From: Pratylenchus scribneri
Taxonomy: Eukaryota; Nematoda; Chromadorea; Rhabditida; Pratylenchidae
Assembly: GCA_030063045.1 (NCBI GenBank)
Contig: JAQSEB010000054.1
Location: forward strand, 62,001 to 126,000
DNA length: 64,000 bases
Reading direction: 5' to 3'
Every line of letters begins with the position of its first letter. The first letter of the stretch is position 1. Position numbers and translations under genes: made by a program. A model generated the notes under the pieces. The model made no database searches. It was not told the DNA's origin and saw only the letters and a list, made by a program, of their open reading frames with translations. Shown here piece by piece: positions 34,401 through 46,395 of the stretch.

Positions 34401-37400
34401 AGCAGCCCAATTAACCAAGAAATCCTGTGTTTTAGTTTTTGGATAAATATTTTTAAAAATTGAAGAAAGACACCTCAGAAAAGCGCAAAAGTCCAATAAA
34501 ACTGAATATGGCCAAACTCAAATTCCAATAAAAGAGTGGACGACGGAGTTGGAATGGACGGCGATTGCGCATCAGAAATTGAATAAACCGAATGAAAGCA
34601 TAGTATAGGAGTGAGACCGTGATGGAATGATGCCAATGACGCTGCGGATTAATGTTTTTTGGGGAATGGTACATTATTTTAAAGACAACCTGGAAGAATA
34701 ATGTCCATCCAATCTGTAAAATTATAAAAGATGAAAAAGAATTCACTTTATCTCTCAGGGTATATCCCATTTTAGAGGCACATTTTTTTTGTTTTTGCTA
34801 CAGTACATTGGCCTTGTAATTCTCTTTCTTATAAGTGGACACTGGACTCTGATTTGGAATGCTGTTTTTTAACTTTATTCTGATTTGTAATTGTAATTGT
34901 GTTTTGCTCAATTCTGATTTATAATTGTTCTAATAATTAATTGTGTTTATGCCCATTCTGATTTGTAATTGTAATTGTGTTTTTTCCTTATTCTGATTTG
35001 TAATTGTAATTGTGTTTTCCCTTTATTCTGATTTGTAATTGTAATTGTGTTTTCCCCTTATTCTGATTTGTAATTGTAATTGTGTTTTCCCTTTATCCTG
35101 ATTTGTAATTGTGTTTTCCCCTTATTCTGATTTGTAATTGTAATTGTGTTTTCCCCTTATTCTGATTTGTAATTGTAATTGTGTTTTCCCCTTATTCTGA
35201 TTTGTAATTGTAATTGTGTTTTCCCCTTATTCTGATTTGTAATTGTAATTGTGTTTTCCCCTTATTCTGATTTGTAATTGTAATTGTGTTTTCCCTTTAT
35301 CCTGATTTGTAATTGTGTTTTCCCCTTATTCTGATTTGTAATTGTAATTGTGTTTTCCCTTTATCCTGATTTGTAATTGTGTTTTCCCCTTATTCTGATT
35401 TGTAATTGTAATTGTGTTTTCCCTTTATCCTGATTTGTAATTGTGTTTTCCCCTTATTCTGATTTGTAATTGTAATTGTGTCCCCTTATTCTGATTTGTA
35501 ATTGTAATTGTGTTTTCCCCTTATTCTGATTTGTAATTGTAATTGTGTTTTCCTCTTATTCTGATTTGTAATTGTAATTGTGTTTTCCCCTTATTCTGAT
35601 TTGTATAATTGTGTTTTCCCCTTATTCTGATTTGTAATTGTAATTGTGTTTTCCCCTTATTCTGATTTGTAATTGTAATTGTGTTTTTTCCTTATTCTGA
35701 TATGTAATTGTAATTGTGTTTTCCCCTTATTCTGATTTGTAATTGTAATTGTGTTTTCCCCTTATTCTGATTTGTAATTGTAATTGTGTTTTCCCTTTAT
35801 CCTGATTTGTAATTGTGTTTTCCCCTTATTCTGATTTGTAATTGTAATTGTGTTTCTCCTTTATTCTGATTTGTAATTGTAATTATGTTTCTCCTTTATT
35901 CTGATATGTAATTGTAATTGTGTTTTCCCCTTATTCTGATTTGTAATTGTAATTGTGTTTTCCCTTTGTTCTGATTTGTAATTGTAATTGTGTTTCCCTT
36001 ATTCTGATTTGTAATTGTAATTGTGTTTTCCCTTTGTTCTGATTTATAATTGTAATTGTGTTTTTCCTTTGTTCTGATTTATAATTGTAATTGTGTTTTC
36101 CCTTTGTTCTGATTTGTAATTGTAATTGTGTTTCTCCTTTATTCTGATATGTAATTGTAATTGTGTTTTCCCCTTATTCTGAGTTGTAATTGTAATTGTG
36201 TTTCTCCTTTATTCTGATTTGTAATTGTAATTGTGTTTTCCCTTTATTCTGGTTTGTAATTGTTTTTCCCCTTATTCTGATTTGTAATTGTGTTTTCCCT
36301 TTATTCTGATTTGTAATTGTAATTGTGTTTCTCCTTTATTCTGATTTGTAATTGTAATTGTGTTTCTCCTTTATTCTGATATGTAATTGTAATTGTGTTT
36401 TCCCCTTATTCTGATTTGTAATTGTAATTGTGTTTTCCCTTTATTCTGATTTGTAATTGTAATTGTGTTTCTCCTTTATTCTGATATGTAATTGTAATTG
36501 TGTTTTCCCCTTATTCTGATTTGTAATTGTAATTGTGTTTTCCCTTTATTCTGATTTGTAATTGTAATTGTGTTTTTCCTAGGGTTGCGCTCCCGAGGGT
36601 CGGGGGCGAGTTGGACGGGGGCGGGGGTGATCGGGGGTGGCACCTTCGGGGGCGGGGACGGGGGTGACCTTGACGGGGACCCCCGCGGGGATCCCCGCGG
36701 GGGTACGGGGTTGACCAAAATTTTTTAAAAAGTCTTATTTTTCAAAAAAAAAATTTCTGAAGAAAAATTTATTAAAATTTTAATAAATTATAAGCGCAAA
36801 TAAATTTTAATTCATAATTCATTCAATCTCCTCTTCGATTTCTTCCTGTTCTGGATCATTTGAATTTGTTGGTGCCAGTTACACACGGTTGGGATCATTA
36901 TCATTAGCGTCTCGATCACAAGCGTCTCAGTGATTTTGAATTTGAAGAGCCTTAGCTCATGAGTCATCAGCCAATTTACTAATTTAAATTAAATGATATA
37001 GTGCATTTAATAGCCCTAAGTATCGGCTATCCAATGATATATTGAACTTACAAACTGTAATGGTTTTGCCAAAATGGCCCTAGATGCCTAGATACACAAA
37101 CAATTTTTCTAAATTTTTGGCCTCATCTTGGCCAAAGTTTTGAAGTTTTGGATGATCATTATACCATTGGATAGCCAAGATTTGGGACTATTAAATATAC
37201 TTTAGGTCATTTAAATTGGTTAATTGGCTGATGAGCTAATAAGGCTCGTCAAAATCGATGAGATTGGTGGCGAGATGCTAATGTCCCTCGCTGGTTTTTG
37301 TTTTTTCACCTTACACATCATCCAAATTTGCTTTAACAAATAAAATTTGACGGACATTTTTTGCCGGAAAGTCTTATATAAATCTTCAATATGGCATGAT

Positions 37401-38017
37401 ATGATTATAAGGATGTCAGATTCTTGATTAGCACCCTAAATTAACCATAGAAAGTGATTTTGTGGGGTCTATTATCCATAACAGAAGATTATCAAGAGCC
37501 GCGCAGCGAAAAAATTAACCAAAAATACCGCGCAGCGAAAAATTCTTAATGAAAATTTAAAAATCCTACAAAAATCTGCTAAAAATTTCCTTTCATATTG
37601 CATTTTCCTTGAAAAATCCAATAATATGGGGTGTATGTTCACCCCCGTACCCCCGCGGGGGTGGAGGTTCGGGGGGCGGGAGTGATCGGGGGTGGACCTT
37701 CGGGAGTGGGACGGGGGTGAGACTCAAACCCCCGCGGGGGCCCCCGTCGGGAGTGACCCCCGCGGGGACGGGGGCGCAACCCTAGTTTTTCCTTTGTTCT
37801 GATTTGTAATTGTAATTGTATTTTGCCCATTTTCTGATTTCACGCCACTAAATTACCTTATCATGAACTCGTTCGAAGGGAAGTGAATATCTGTGAAAAG
37901 GGGGAATGGATGAATGTGCCAGCCGAATGACTTTTCACCCTACTTGTAAACGTAGTCGGAATGCAAGGAATTTGTACTATTGTCCCGGTAGATTTCAAAC
38001 TCGTCAATTCCCAGCAT
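31446..38017 (-). CDS. ELO-family very-long-chain fatty acid elongase (ELOVL3/6 type)
   Basis: Exons 37944-38017, 37857-37890, 34690-34713, 34474-34641, 34364-34424, 33623-33644, 33492-33572, 33345-33437, 33269-33296, 31985-32124, 31446-31578. Family motifs appear in order: YSLPFERVHDK, RRPFQLRRPLFYWNLSLAIF, SKFVELGDTLFIVLRKRPL, the catalytic His box HYYHHAA, VLVYTIHSGTEHTAPGQAFI, then the MN-FLAHSAMYT-YYT segment (MNxxxHxxMYxYY type). The last exon is hydrophobic and ends in a lysine-rich tail KEQKAKIN. ELO enzymes do the condensing step of fatty-acid elongation in the ER membrane. Two short introns, 33573-33622 and 33438-33491, have no AG 3' end although removing them is needed to keep the protein in frame. 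Intron 2 is 3.1 kb and holds a minisatellite and a TIR element. Confidence 0.88.
31622..31946. mobile_element. R3 hairpin MITE, copy 2 (elongase last intron)
   Basis: GCCGTTTAAAATATCTCATC at the left is inverted to the right-hand AATATTATAAACGGCGC. The inner arms carry CAGACTTTTGGCTATC and its complement. It makes up most of the last elongase intron. Confidence 0.85.
32185..33235. mobile_element. R2 element, long version with a ~550 bp inner palindrome
   Basis: Outer arms are of R2 type: AAAGCCCAAAGTGCCCTCTA at 32260 and GGACATTTTGGGCTTTCAAA at 33150. Inside, 32470-33010 is a near-perfect palindrome centred at about 32737 (TTGTATCTAATCTGATTAGA). For example, GGCCCCGTTTTCGTGGCTCT on one arm matches AGAGCCACGAAAACGGGGCC on the other. 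It lies in an elongase intron. The palindrome could fold into a long hairpin RNA. Confidence 0.85.
33735..34215. repeat. R1 element with expanded inner tandem units
   Basis: Reverse-orientation R1 in which the ~47 bp unit (AAACGGTTTAAACCACATTT then TGGTTTGGTCAACAATTAAA) is repeated about five times. It is in an elongase intron. Confidence 0.85.
34840..36578. repeat. Large AT-rich minisatellite (~36 bp unit) in elongase intron 2
   Basis: About 47 copies of TTCTGATTTGTAATTGTAAT then TGTGTTTTCCCC, with length and base variants. It resumes for about one unit at 37793-37835 on the other side of the TIR element, so the element is inserted within the array. Confidence 0.93.
36579..37785. mobile_element. 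~1.2 kb non-autonomous TIR element inserted in the minisatellite
   Basis: Starts CTAGGGTTGCGCTCCCG and ends with the inverse GGGGGCGCAACCCTAG. The flanks 36573-36578 and 37786-37791 are both TTTTTC, a 6 bp target-site duplication. Both ends carry about 140 bp of very G-rich sequence (GGGGGTGATCGGGGGTGG) in the same orientation. The AT-rich core has no transposase frame. It contains an inverted pair of AGCGAAAAA next to CCGCGCAG. Confidence 0.85.
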
Positions 38018-39174
38018 TTTGGATTAATTTTTGATGGATGCAAATTTGAGGAAGATTTGAAGGAGGGAAGCCCTCTTAGTGGTCGTTTCGTTGATTTTGG
38101 CGGTGTTTGAATGGTTGAGGAATGGTTTGGGCGAGGATGGGGGATTGTTGGTTTGGCGCGACAAGGAGGCAAATGTGCGCGAGAGGGTCAAGAAGCCATT
38201 CCCCCTCCTTCTTGCCCCATTCCCTCTCGTTTGCGCCATCAAAAACGCACACCCATCGAACATCGATCCAGCCCATTCACCCTTGGGCGGTTCCGGGAAA
38301 AGGAGAAGCCGCCACCGTCAGCATAGCAAAGATTGTGGCGGCATTGGATATGGGAGATCTCCGAGAGATGAATGAAGCAATTCCCCCACACTTTGCCCAT
38401 TTGCAGTATTTCTCGTTCAGCAGTCGCCTACCGATCATCATCCGCTTTTAGAATGGAAGGGGGAGGATTACCAGTTTGAAGAAAAATAGAATTGTGGCAA
38501 ACACTGGCAATGACATTGCCTAAAATTATATAATTGATTTATCCATTAAATTCGTTTATTTGTTCCGCCCACTTCCTTCCCCAAATATTCTCGCCTCTCA
38601 ATGCTTTTAGTCAGTTGCTTAATCCCCAACTCATCCGCTTTATCCTTACCCCCTAGCCCTTCCGAACCCGAACACCATCCCTATTTTATAATGAATTAAA
38701 TGAATGAATTGAATAAATGAATAAAAGGAATATTGGAACATCTTATTGAATTAAATGGGGAAAAGGGATGCGCCGGAGTTTACCTTTGTCAGCAATTTAT
38801 GATTAATGGCCATATCCTCAGTCCGTAGGCATCCTAGAGCATTAATCGATGATTCATTCGGTTCGAAATGGTCGATTTAGTTCAGTTGGCAATTCCGGCC
38901 AGATTTATTCAATTTTGAGAATGTTAAATCGGCTTAAAACCCAAAATTTCACTTGGCCATGTCTTAGGTTTAAACTAAAAATGTTAAACTTTTAAACCTG
39001 AAATGTTTTCTGGCCATGATTTAGATTCAAACTGATTAAATCGATTTGGAAATTGAAATATTCTAAACAAAAACTACCCTAATAAATAGACTGAAGTATA
39101 GATTAAAGCTGCTGTAAGCGTCATTTTTATTCACAAAAATAATATAAAAAATAAACAATTGGAAGAGCAATAAA
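38018..39174. promoter_or_regulatory. Elongase upstream region and WDR60-like 3' flank
   Basis: No supported exon. It includes the promoter side of the elongase (start 38017) and the 3' end of the gene stopping at 39175. A partial R6 copy (TTCATTCGGTTCGAAATGGTCGATTTAGT area, 38850-38890) is present. Confidence 0.45.
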
Positions 39175-42100
39175 TTATTTTATGGAATGAACATGCATTT
39201 CGCCATTTGACAGTCCAAATACCTGAAATCCACAAAAATTTTAGTAATTTTCCTACACATTTTCCCATTACCAAAAATGCATTCCCGAATTGATCGGTCC
39301 ATGCCAAAGTGGAATGAATTCTTGAGCGGAATTCCCGATAGAATTGGAATGATTCTTTGCCATCGTCCCCTCTCCTCAAAACCACAATCTCTTCGCCTGC
39401 ATGGATTGAATAAAGAGTGGATTTGTCCCTGTAAAAATTGAATATTTTTTTGGGAAAATATGAATTTAACAAAAAGATTTTTAAGGCCAAATATGTTGGC
39501 TATAAGTAGGGAGAAAGATTTTTAGCTTTTGGCCTATTTTTGAAGTATGTATCAGATTTGATGATAAAAGGACATAAATAATGTTTTTGAACATTATTTT
39601 TCATATTTTTGACATAATTTTTTGGCTATTTTCCCAATTTTCCCAATTTTTACATTTTTATTTTGGGGAAAATTTCATTAGAAAAAGCAATAAAAAAAAC
39701 AAAAATAAATTATTTTAAGGTTAGTGAAATAATTTTGGAAATTTCATAAAAGACCTAAACGGGAAAGACACTTATTTATTTTACGATTTTTTCATAAAGA
39801 CCTAAACGAAAAAGGCACCTATTTTACGATTTTGTGGCCAGAAATCCGAAATCAGGTAATCATTATAAAATATAATTTGGCTAAGGGATTTTTTAAGGCC
39901 AATTACATCGGTTATGAGGATAGGCAGGAAAAATGTTTAGTAAATAAAATAGCCTAATTTGGCCTCTGGCTATTTTTCGACATGCCAATTTATCAAAAGA
40001 CTGCCATACTGTATTCATTGAATAATTCAGAAAAAGGGAGAAAAACTTGCCTCGGGGACCATTCAAGAAGAATTGGCAAATGATGATGATGATTGGCATT
40101 GACATTGAATGTGCCCCTCACAATTTTATGTGGTTCTGCTTTGGCCAAATTGAAGAGCAATATCCGCTGATCCATTGTGGCTGCCTTTTTTCAATTCCAA
40201 TTTAACATTTTTTTTGAAATGGGGAATTACCGCAAAAATGGTGGCAAATTCATTTGGCCCACAACTGGGAAATTTTATGCTGGTCACTTCCGAATTGCCA
40301 TCTTTAAATTGGTTGGGGAAATTAGTATAGAAAATGACGAAATAGGAAATTGAGTACCGGCTGAGTTTTTGACCATATCTCGAAAAAGTAGCAACCAATT
40401 CAGGAAGGCGATATGCCATTTGAAAGCCCTAAATGTCCTCTAAAAAGTGGCCAATTCTAATTGTTTTTTGAAATGTTAAAACAATTTGTAAAATAATAGG
40501 TTTATCCTCAAAAAAAGAAATTCGGGTTTATTCCACTCAGACATGTAACTTTTTTAATTTAATTAAATTAAATATGGCAACTTTTTAGAGGACACTTTAG
40601 GCTTTTCCAATGGTATATCGCCTTCTCAAATTGGTAATTGCCTCGTTGAGTTACGGCTCAAAAATTAATACAAGTACTCAATCGGCGGTGCTCAATTGTC
40701 CCCTACTCCGGGGAATATATAATGATCCCCTTCCCTTACCCGGATCCGCAATGAATATCGATGGTCCATCGCGCCAATCGGCCTTTCCATTTGTGGGATT
40801 TACCCGTAGAATTCTTCCCTTCGATGTGCCAACAAATGCCATTGTCATTGATTGGGCACAAATTGCCAAACAAGTTGCAAATTCTATTGAACAAATTCTA
40901 AAGGCTTCAAAAATATGTTTGTGAAACCTGAAATTGTTTGGCTACTGCTGTTTGGAATGCATCGAGCGCTGGAAGTGGTCATCAAATGTAATTTTGACTT
41001 TGAATTGGATCCATCAAATTCGAATGTTTTCCCAGCAAATTCTTCCGATGCCGTCCAGCATCGAAGCAAACCGGACTCATGCAAAACCACCAATTGGGCA
41101 ATAATCCTATATTTGGATTTTGGATGAATCAATTTAATTTGGATACCTATCCTAGCTAATGTCCCAACCGGGTGCAGCTCGTTAGGACATAAGGCTTTAT
41201 AGGGTGATAAGATAGCATTTTAATTTTAATATATTTTGATGTCAAATTAAAAACTTGAAAGAAAACTATCTAATAACATTGAAAACAATTGGATTGGCTC
41301 AAAATTCTCTGAATTATGGCCCAAAAGAAAAGAGGAATTAGGTAGTTTAATTTTTGGATGTACATCTGCTAAAACACATTTTCCGGAAAGAAATAGTGCA
41401 AAATACATTTTCCGGAAAGAAATAGTGCAAAATACATTTTCCGGAAAGAAATCAGGCAAAACACATTTTCCGGAAAGAAATAGTGTAAAATACATTTTCC
41501 GGAAAGAAATCAGGCAAAACACATTTTCCGGAAAGAAATAGTGCAAAATACATTTTCCGGAAAGAAATCAGGCAAAACACATTTTCCGGAAAAAAATCAG
41601 GCAAAACACATTTTCCGGAAAGAAATAGTGCAAAATACATTTTCCGGAAAGAAATCAGGCAAAACACATTTTCCGGAAAGAAATCGGGCAAAACACATTT
41701 TCCGGAAAGAAATAGTGCAAAATACATTTTCCGGAAAGAAATCGGGCAAAACACATTTTCCGGAAAGAAATAGTGCAAAATACATTTTCCTTATGAAACA
41801 CAATTGGGCAAAAACACATTTTCTAGAATGAAACAAAGCTAACGCAAATTTTTTCAGAGTGAAACAGTTATAGGCGAAAAATTTCTGGGGGAAATCAAAT
41901 AAATATTATTCTAGAGATGAATTTCAGCTAAAGAATGAACCAATTAATTTAAAGATTATTATCACTCGAAAGCCAAAGCATAGCTCTCCAAAATGAAATC
42001 AAATTCATTGAAAACTTCGCCAAATTATTATGCCCAAATAAGCCACCCACCAACCTTCTTCCCACTCTTCCCTTCAACATTTCCATGCCAATAATGCCCA

Positions 42101-45100
42101 AATCTGCCCAATTTTCGCCCATCTTTTGCACATCCAATTTGTCCAATTCATCGACATCAGAAGAAAATGCATTGAATGCGCTGTTGGAAATTGGCCTCAA
42201 GATTGGCAATGCCAATTTGCTGCCTTTCATTTGTGCTTCTTCTCCATTCAGCAAATCCCATGCCACCAAACTGCCATCTTTCTATACCCACGGGGAATTT
42301 ATTCTAAATATTTGCAATTTTTTGGGTACCAATGCGGCAAAAAGAAAGGAAGCATCAGGGGAATATCGAATGAAAACAATTTCATGATCGGCACAAATCA
42401 AACTGTCAAGATGAATTTTTGGGATTATATTTTATGCCATTGATGTAATTTACCGTCCACCAAATCCTCCGCTACTTGATGGGTTTTCCAAAGAAAATTC
42501 GGCTCCAAAACTTTTCCTCATTTGCATTGGATCTGTATTTAGAATGTGAAAAGCTTTTTTGTTGTGTGAACACAAAAGTTTACCATCCGAATTGGAAACA
42601 TAAACGAAAAGGCAAATTGTTTGTGGATTCTAAAAAACAATTCGTTCGAGAATATTTTTTAAAAAAGCGAAATAAGAATTTTTAGTAACTGACCATATTC
42701 TTTTGGCCATATCTCCAGAAGGAAGTAACCAATTCAGGAAGGCGATATGCCATTTGAAAGCCCTAAATGTCCTCTAAAAAATAGCCAATTCTAATTAATT
42801 TTTAAATGTTAAAATAATTTGTAAAATAAGCGGCTATTCTTCCAAACAAACAAATATTCGGGTTTATTCCACTCAAAGACATGCAACTTTTTTAAGAGCC
42901 AGGATTTTATAAAATTTAAAATGGCCAATATGTAGAGGACACTTTGGGCTTTCAAATGGTATCTCGCCTTCTTGAATTGGCAATTTACTCGTTGAGCTAC
43001 GGGTCAAAGACTTTATTAATCGCCCATATCCAATACCTATTAAAATTAATTCCCAAAACATGCCTTGAAGGCAATTGCACAAATACGATTTTCTGCTGAA
43101 AGGGGATAGAAAAACGGATAAAATTTAGGAAAATAAATTTCAATTAAATTAACGAACCTTTGAAAAGTGAATTCAATGAGTGGATGGAATGGCCAGAACT
43201 GAATGGCAACAAATTGCTGCTTGAATTCCTGCTGCCAATTGTGAAGGCTTCGGAGGAAGATGGGAGATTCAAAAGGCCAATAATTAACTGAAAAATGAAG
43301 AAAAAGAAATGCCAATATAATCATTTAATACCGTAAATTCTCTATTATAAATCCAATCTCTAATAGAAGCTCACCCTAGAGAGTCAAATGCCTATGGGCT
43401 TCTAATAGAGAATTTACTGTACCTCAGGAAATATCAATTTTTTAGCTATTGGAGAAATAAAAAGGAAATACTGTAATTCTGATATTTGAAGGAAAAAATT
43501 CCTTCTTTTTTATGGATGGGAATTGGGAAAGGCGGAAGAGATAAGAGGATGCCCTGATGAGGATTCGTCCATTTTTTTATGTCCGGCCACCGTATCCCCC
43601 CTTTTCTTCTTCGCCCCATTCGTGAATTGCGAGGAATGTTAATGTTTCTTTTTCCATTTTTACTAGATCATATGGATTCAATTAAATATTTTATGGCCCA
43701 ATTGTAATTAATTTAAAGTTTTTTTTGCTAATTAATATTCTAAAATTAATTCCCATTTTTCTAACTAATTTATGTCGAAGAATTCAAGAGGGAAAAAGAA
43801 GGGTTAAAAATTTTTCCCTTAGGATTTAGGGTGTGGAGATTTAAGCCTGGCCCAATTTTCCCTTACCTGGCTAGTCTCCTTCAAAAATGTTAATCTCTTC
43901 CGCTGATCCATAGGCTTCTGTTCCCCTCCTTCTGATTTTTCACCCGATTGCATTTGCCTTTCTTCCATTTTTGGCCTTTCCGTCTGGCAGCCAACATTCA
44001 AGTCCGGTCCATCCGTTTGTGTTCCCATCTGCAAATGGCAATGGCAAATTTAGGCTAAAATCCACCAAATATAGGAAAAAGCCAGCTACTCAATCCCCTC
44101 CCTCTTTCCCATTAGGCAAATGCCAACACATTTTGGTAAAAATTTCCTCATGGGCCAAATCCAATGCCCAATTCTGGTCAAAATTCCCTAAGAATGGAAA
44201 AAAAGCCAAATGAAAAATTTAGGTTAAAATCCCTTAAGTGGTGCAAATGTCAATGTCCATCTTTTGTCAAATCAAATTTGCCAAATTCTAACCATTTGGC
44301 CAAATTCCCTTCAAAAATGACAAATGCCAATGATAAATAGTGGCCTAAATCTACCAATGCCCAATAGTGACCACAAAGCCATTGCCAAATTCTGGCCAAA
44401 ATCCTCCAATGAAAATTCTGGCCAAAATCCTCCAATGAAAATTCTGGCCAAAATCCTCCAATGAAAATTCTGGCCAAAATCCTCCAATGAAAATTCTGGC
44501 CAAAATCCTCCAATGAAAATTCTGGCCAAAATCCTCCAATGAAAATTCTGGCCAAAATCCTCCAATGAAAATTCTGGCCAAAATCCTCCAATGAAAATTC
44601 TGGCCAAAATCCTCCGATTCCTCAATCTGACCTGTTTCTTGTGCTCATTTTGTCCGGCCACCTCCCTGTAATAGTCCATCATCCATTCTTTGCTCCTTTC
44701 CACCCCTCCTTCCTCTTCCATTCCCCTCCTCCCAACAATTGACAATTCCCTTTGTTGTTCCACAACAAATTCCAATGCTTTTGGTGCCACTTCTCCATTT
44801 TCTACTGGGCCAAATGATGATTGATCCCTCCGGGCTTTTTCGCTGTTATTTCTGGCTGCCGCCAATTTCTTCATCAGCAGCGATTCTTCTTCCACGGCAT
44901 TTCCATTTATGGCCACTTCATCAACCTTAAGCTCTAGTATTATAATTTGCCAAAAAATGGATTAAATTTTCCGAAAATATTTTTTTGTCGAAAAATGATC
45001 TTTTTTAAAGGCCATATAACTTGATAAAATCAAGCTTCTCTATGTTCCGAACCGTAAGCCCCTAACAGGCACTATTTAGGGGGTGGGTACTGGGTACACG

Positions 45101-45697
45101 TACACGGGGTTACGTATCCCCCTTCCATTGGGGGAGATGGGAAAAAAGTAAAGGGGGAGGGACCCATTTGCTGGTCATTTTTGGCCAAAATTTTTCACTG
45201 CATCCAGAAATCCTGTATACGTGCCTGTCTATGCCTAACATACTGCCATCCCTTTAGCCTAATTCTAACTTCAATCCTTAGTTATGGTTATGGCCAATTT
45301 ATATGGCCTTAGATGGAGATTGACAAGAAAAGTTTCTGGCAACAAATATTTTCCCAACCTTTCCTACTCCATTCTTCGCTTCTTCTTCTTCCTCCTCTTC
45401 ATCTGCCTCAAAATCGCTTTCATAGTCTTCAAAATCATCTTCATAAAATTCTTCCACTTCTTCTTCCTTCTTTTTCGACTTTTCTTCCTCCTTCTTCTTC
45501 TTCAATTTTTCATCTTCCTTCTTTTTCTTCCCTTTTTCTTCTTCCATTCTCCTTTCGAACTTTTTAATTCTGCCATTTTCCTCCTCCGTTTTTCTCCCTT
45601 TTTCTGCCTTTTTTGGTGCCAAAATTGCCTCTACCCGTTTACTAATCTTCGAATCTTTCATCTTTTCCTCCTTCATTTTGAGGCTGCTTCCTTTCAT
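39175..45697 (-). CDS. WDR60-like protein (dynein-2 intermediate chain, DYNC2I1)
   Basis: Exons 45359-45697, 44632-44931, 43867-44028, 43158-43287, 43064-43095, 42454-42629, 42330-42402, 42055-42281, 40928-41106, 40740-40904, 40231-40301, 40051-40184, 39272-39428, 39175-39222; all phases agree. The N-terminus is a Lys/Glu-rich coiled coil with FYEDDFEDYESDFEADEE, a motif like that of WDR60. QMGTQTDGP resembles LC8-type light-chain binding sites (TQT core). WD-like blades follow: VFIRYSPDASFLFAALKDGS with LVAWDLL, AQLVVLHESGLLRCWTA, SMTMAFVGTSKGRIL, HSTLAWTDQFGNAF and VFGLSNGEMHVHS at the end. WDR60 carries cargo with dynein-2 in cilia. Two introns use GC donors (after 43064 and 40051). The 5' end is uncertain; an earlier exon may exist. 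Confidence 0.75.
40365..40658. mobile_element. R2 hairpin element, copy
   Basis: Left arm AGGCGATATGCCATTTGAAA GCCC is inverted as the right arm GGCTTTTCCAATGGTATATC GCCT. About 290 bp, with GGTTTATTCCACTCAGACAT in the loop. In an intron of the WDR60-like gene. Confidence 0.8.
41370..41830. repeat. ~29 bp tandem repeat in a WDR60-like intron
   Basis: About 15 copies of CATTTTCCGGAAAGAAATAG (or ATCAGG) plus GCAAAACA. Because 30 bp is close to a multiple of three, the array creates long repeat-only open frames on both strands, which are not genes. Confidence 0.92.
42700..43010. mobile_element. R2 hairpin element, copy
   Basis: AAGGCGATATGCCATTTGAA on the left and TTCAAATGGTATCTCGCCTT on the right. 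In the intron between WDR60-like exons 43064 and 42629. Confidence 0.82.
43328..43432. mobile_element. R4 small TIR element, copy 4 (best ends)
   Basis: About 104 bp: TACCGTAAATTCTCTATTAT ... CTAATAGAGAATTTACTGTA. Ends are inverted almost perfectly. TA at both ends fits a TA target duplication. Confidence 0.8.
44400..44615. repeat. 25 bp tandem repeat in a WDR60-like intron
   Basis: About nine identical copies of AAATCCTCCAATGAAAATTC plus TGGCC. It lies just inside the intron after exon 44632-44931. Confidence 0.93.
45068..45228. mobile_element. Diverged relative of the hAT-like MITE
   Basis: CAGGCACTATTTAGGGGG at the left and CTGTATACGTGCCTG at the right resemble the ends of the element at 25874. 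The inside keeps AAAGTAAAGGGGG and a GACCCATTTGCTGG segment. No clean target duplication remains. It is in the first intron of the WDR60-like gene. Confidence 0.65.
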
Positions 45698-45789
45698 TGT
45701 TGATTCCTTCTTTTCTTTTGTGCTCCTTAAAAATTAGTCAATATTGATAGAGTTTGAAACGGTTTAGTGACGATAGCGGTGAAACAGCT

Positions 45790-46030
45790 GGATCAATTTA
45801 TATAGTCATTTTATCACAATGAAATTGGCTACAAAATGATATCCATGTCATTGGCTATTGTTGGATTTTCATTGAGTTATGGCCAAAAACTGTTGTGGTT
45901 TAATTAAACTGGGGATTATGACCATTTTTGGCTATAATTTGGTAAATTTTCAACATTGACTAACACTTTTGTTATGATTTCGTCGCTGATTTAATGCTCA
46001 AAAAATACTAGACTAATTCATAGAGCCACT
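45790..46030. repeat. R5 element, copy 2
   Basis: AATTGGCTACAAAATGATAT, GTGGTTTAATTAAACTGG and ATTGACTAACACTTTTG occur in the same order as in 11740-12000. Confidence 0.55.
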
Positions 46031-46089
46031 ACATGATCATCGATACTAAACCATTTCATCAGCGAATCAGGACAATTAAATAACTGGAC

Positions 46090-46395
46090 CAGTTATTTTG
46101 GCCATATCTCGAGAAGGAAGCAACCAATTCTGGAAGGCAATATGCCATTTGAAAGCCCTAAATGTCTTCTAAAAATGGCCAATCTAATTGTTTTTAAAAT
46201 GTTAAAATAATTTGTAAAATAAGCGGCTTTTCCTCAAACAAAACAAATTCGGGTTTATTCCATTCAAAGACATGTAACTTTTTTAAAGCTTGAATTTAAA
46301 AAAATTTAAAATGGCTATTTTGTAGAGGACACTCTGGGCTTTCAAATGGTACAATGCCTTACCAGATTGGCAATCACCTCGTTGAGATTGAGATA
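46090..46395. mobile_element. R2 hairpin element, copy
   Basis: AAGGCAATATGCCATTTGAA on the left, GGGCTTTCAAATGGTACAAT on the right, with GGGTTTATTCCATTCAAAGA in the loop. Lies downstream of the small secreted-protein gene. Confidence 0.8.

Noticed and set aside
34840..36578. Possible CRISPR-like or centromeric satellite
   Set aside because: A simple minisatellite with no unique spacers, confined to one intron.
36476..37830. Pro/Arg-rich open frames at the ends of the G-rich element
   Set aside because: Arise from G-rich subterminal repeats; no conserved domain.
40783..40803. A 21 nt GT...AG segment that could be a micro-intron in the WDR60-like gene
   Set aside because: It is in frame and lacks stops, so it is more simply part of the exon.
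41247..41836. Repeat-protein-like open frames on both strands
   Set aside because: They are translations of a ~29-30 bp tandem repeat inside an intron.
44250..44600. Repetitive EFSLEDFGQNFHW protein
   Set aside because: A read-through of a 25 bp intronic tandem array; the real exon ends at 44632.
45284..45703. Plus-strand Phe/Leu-rich open frame
   Set aside because: Antisense shadow of the Lys/Glu-rich first exon of the WDR60-like gene.
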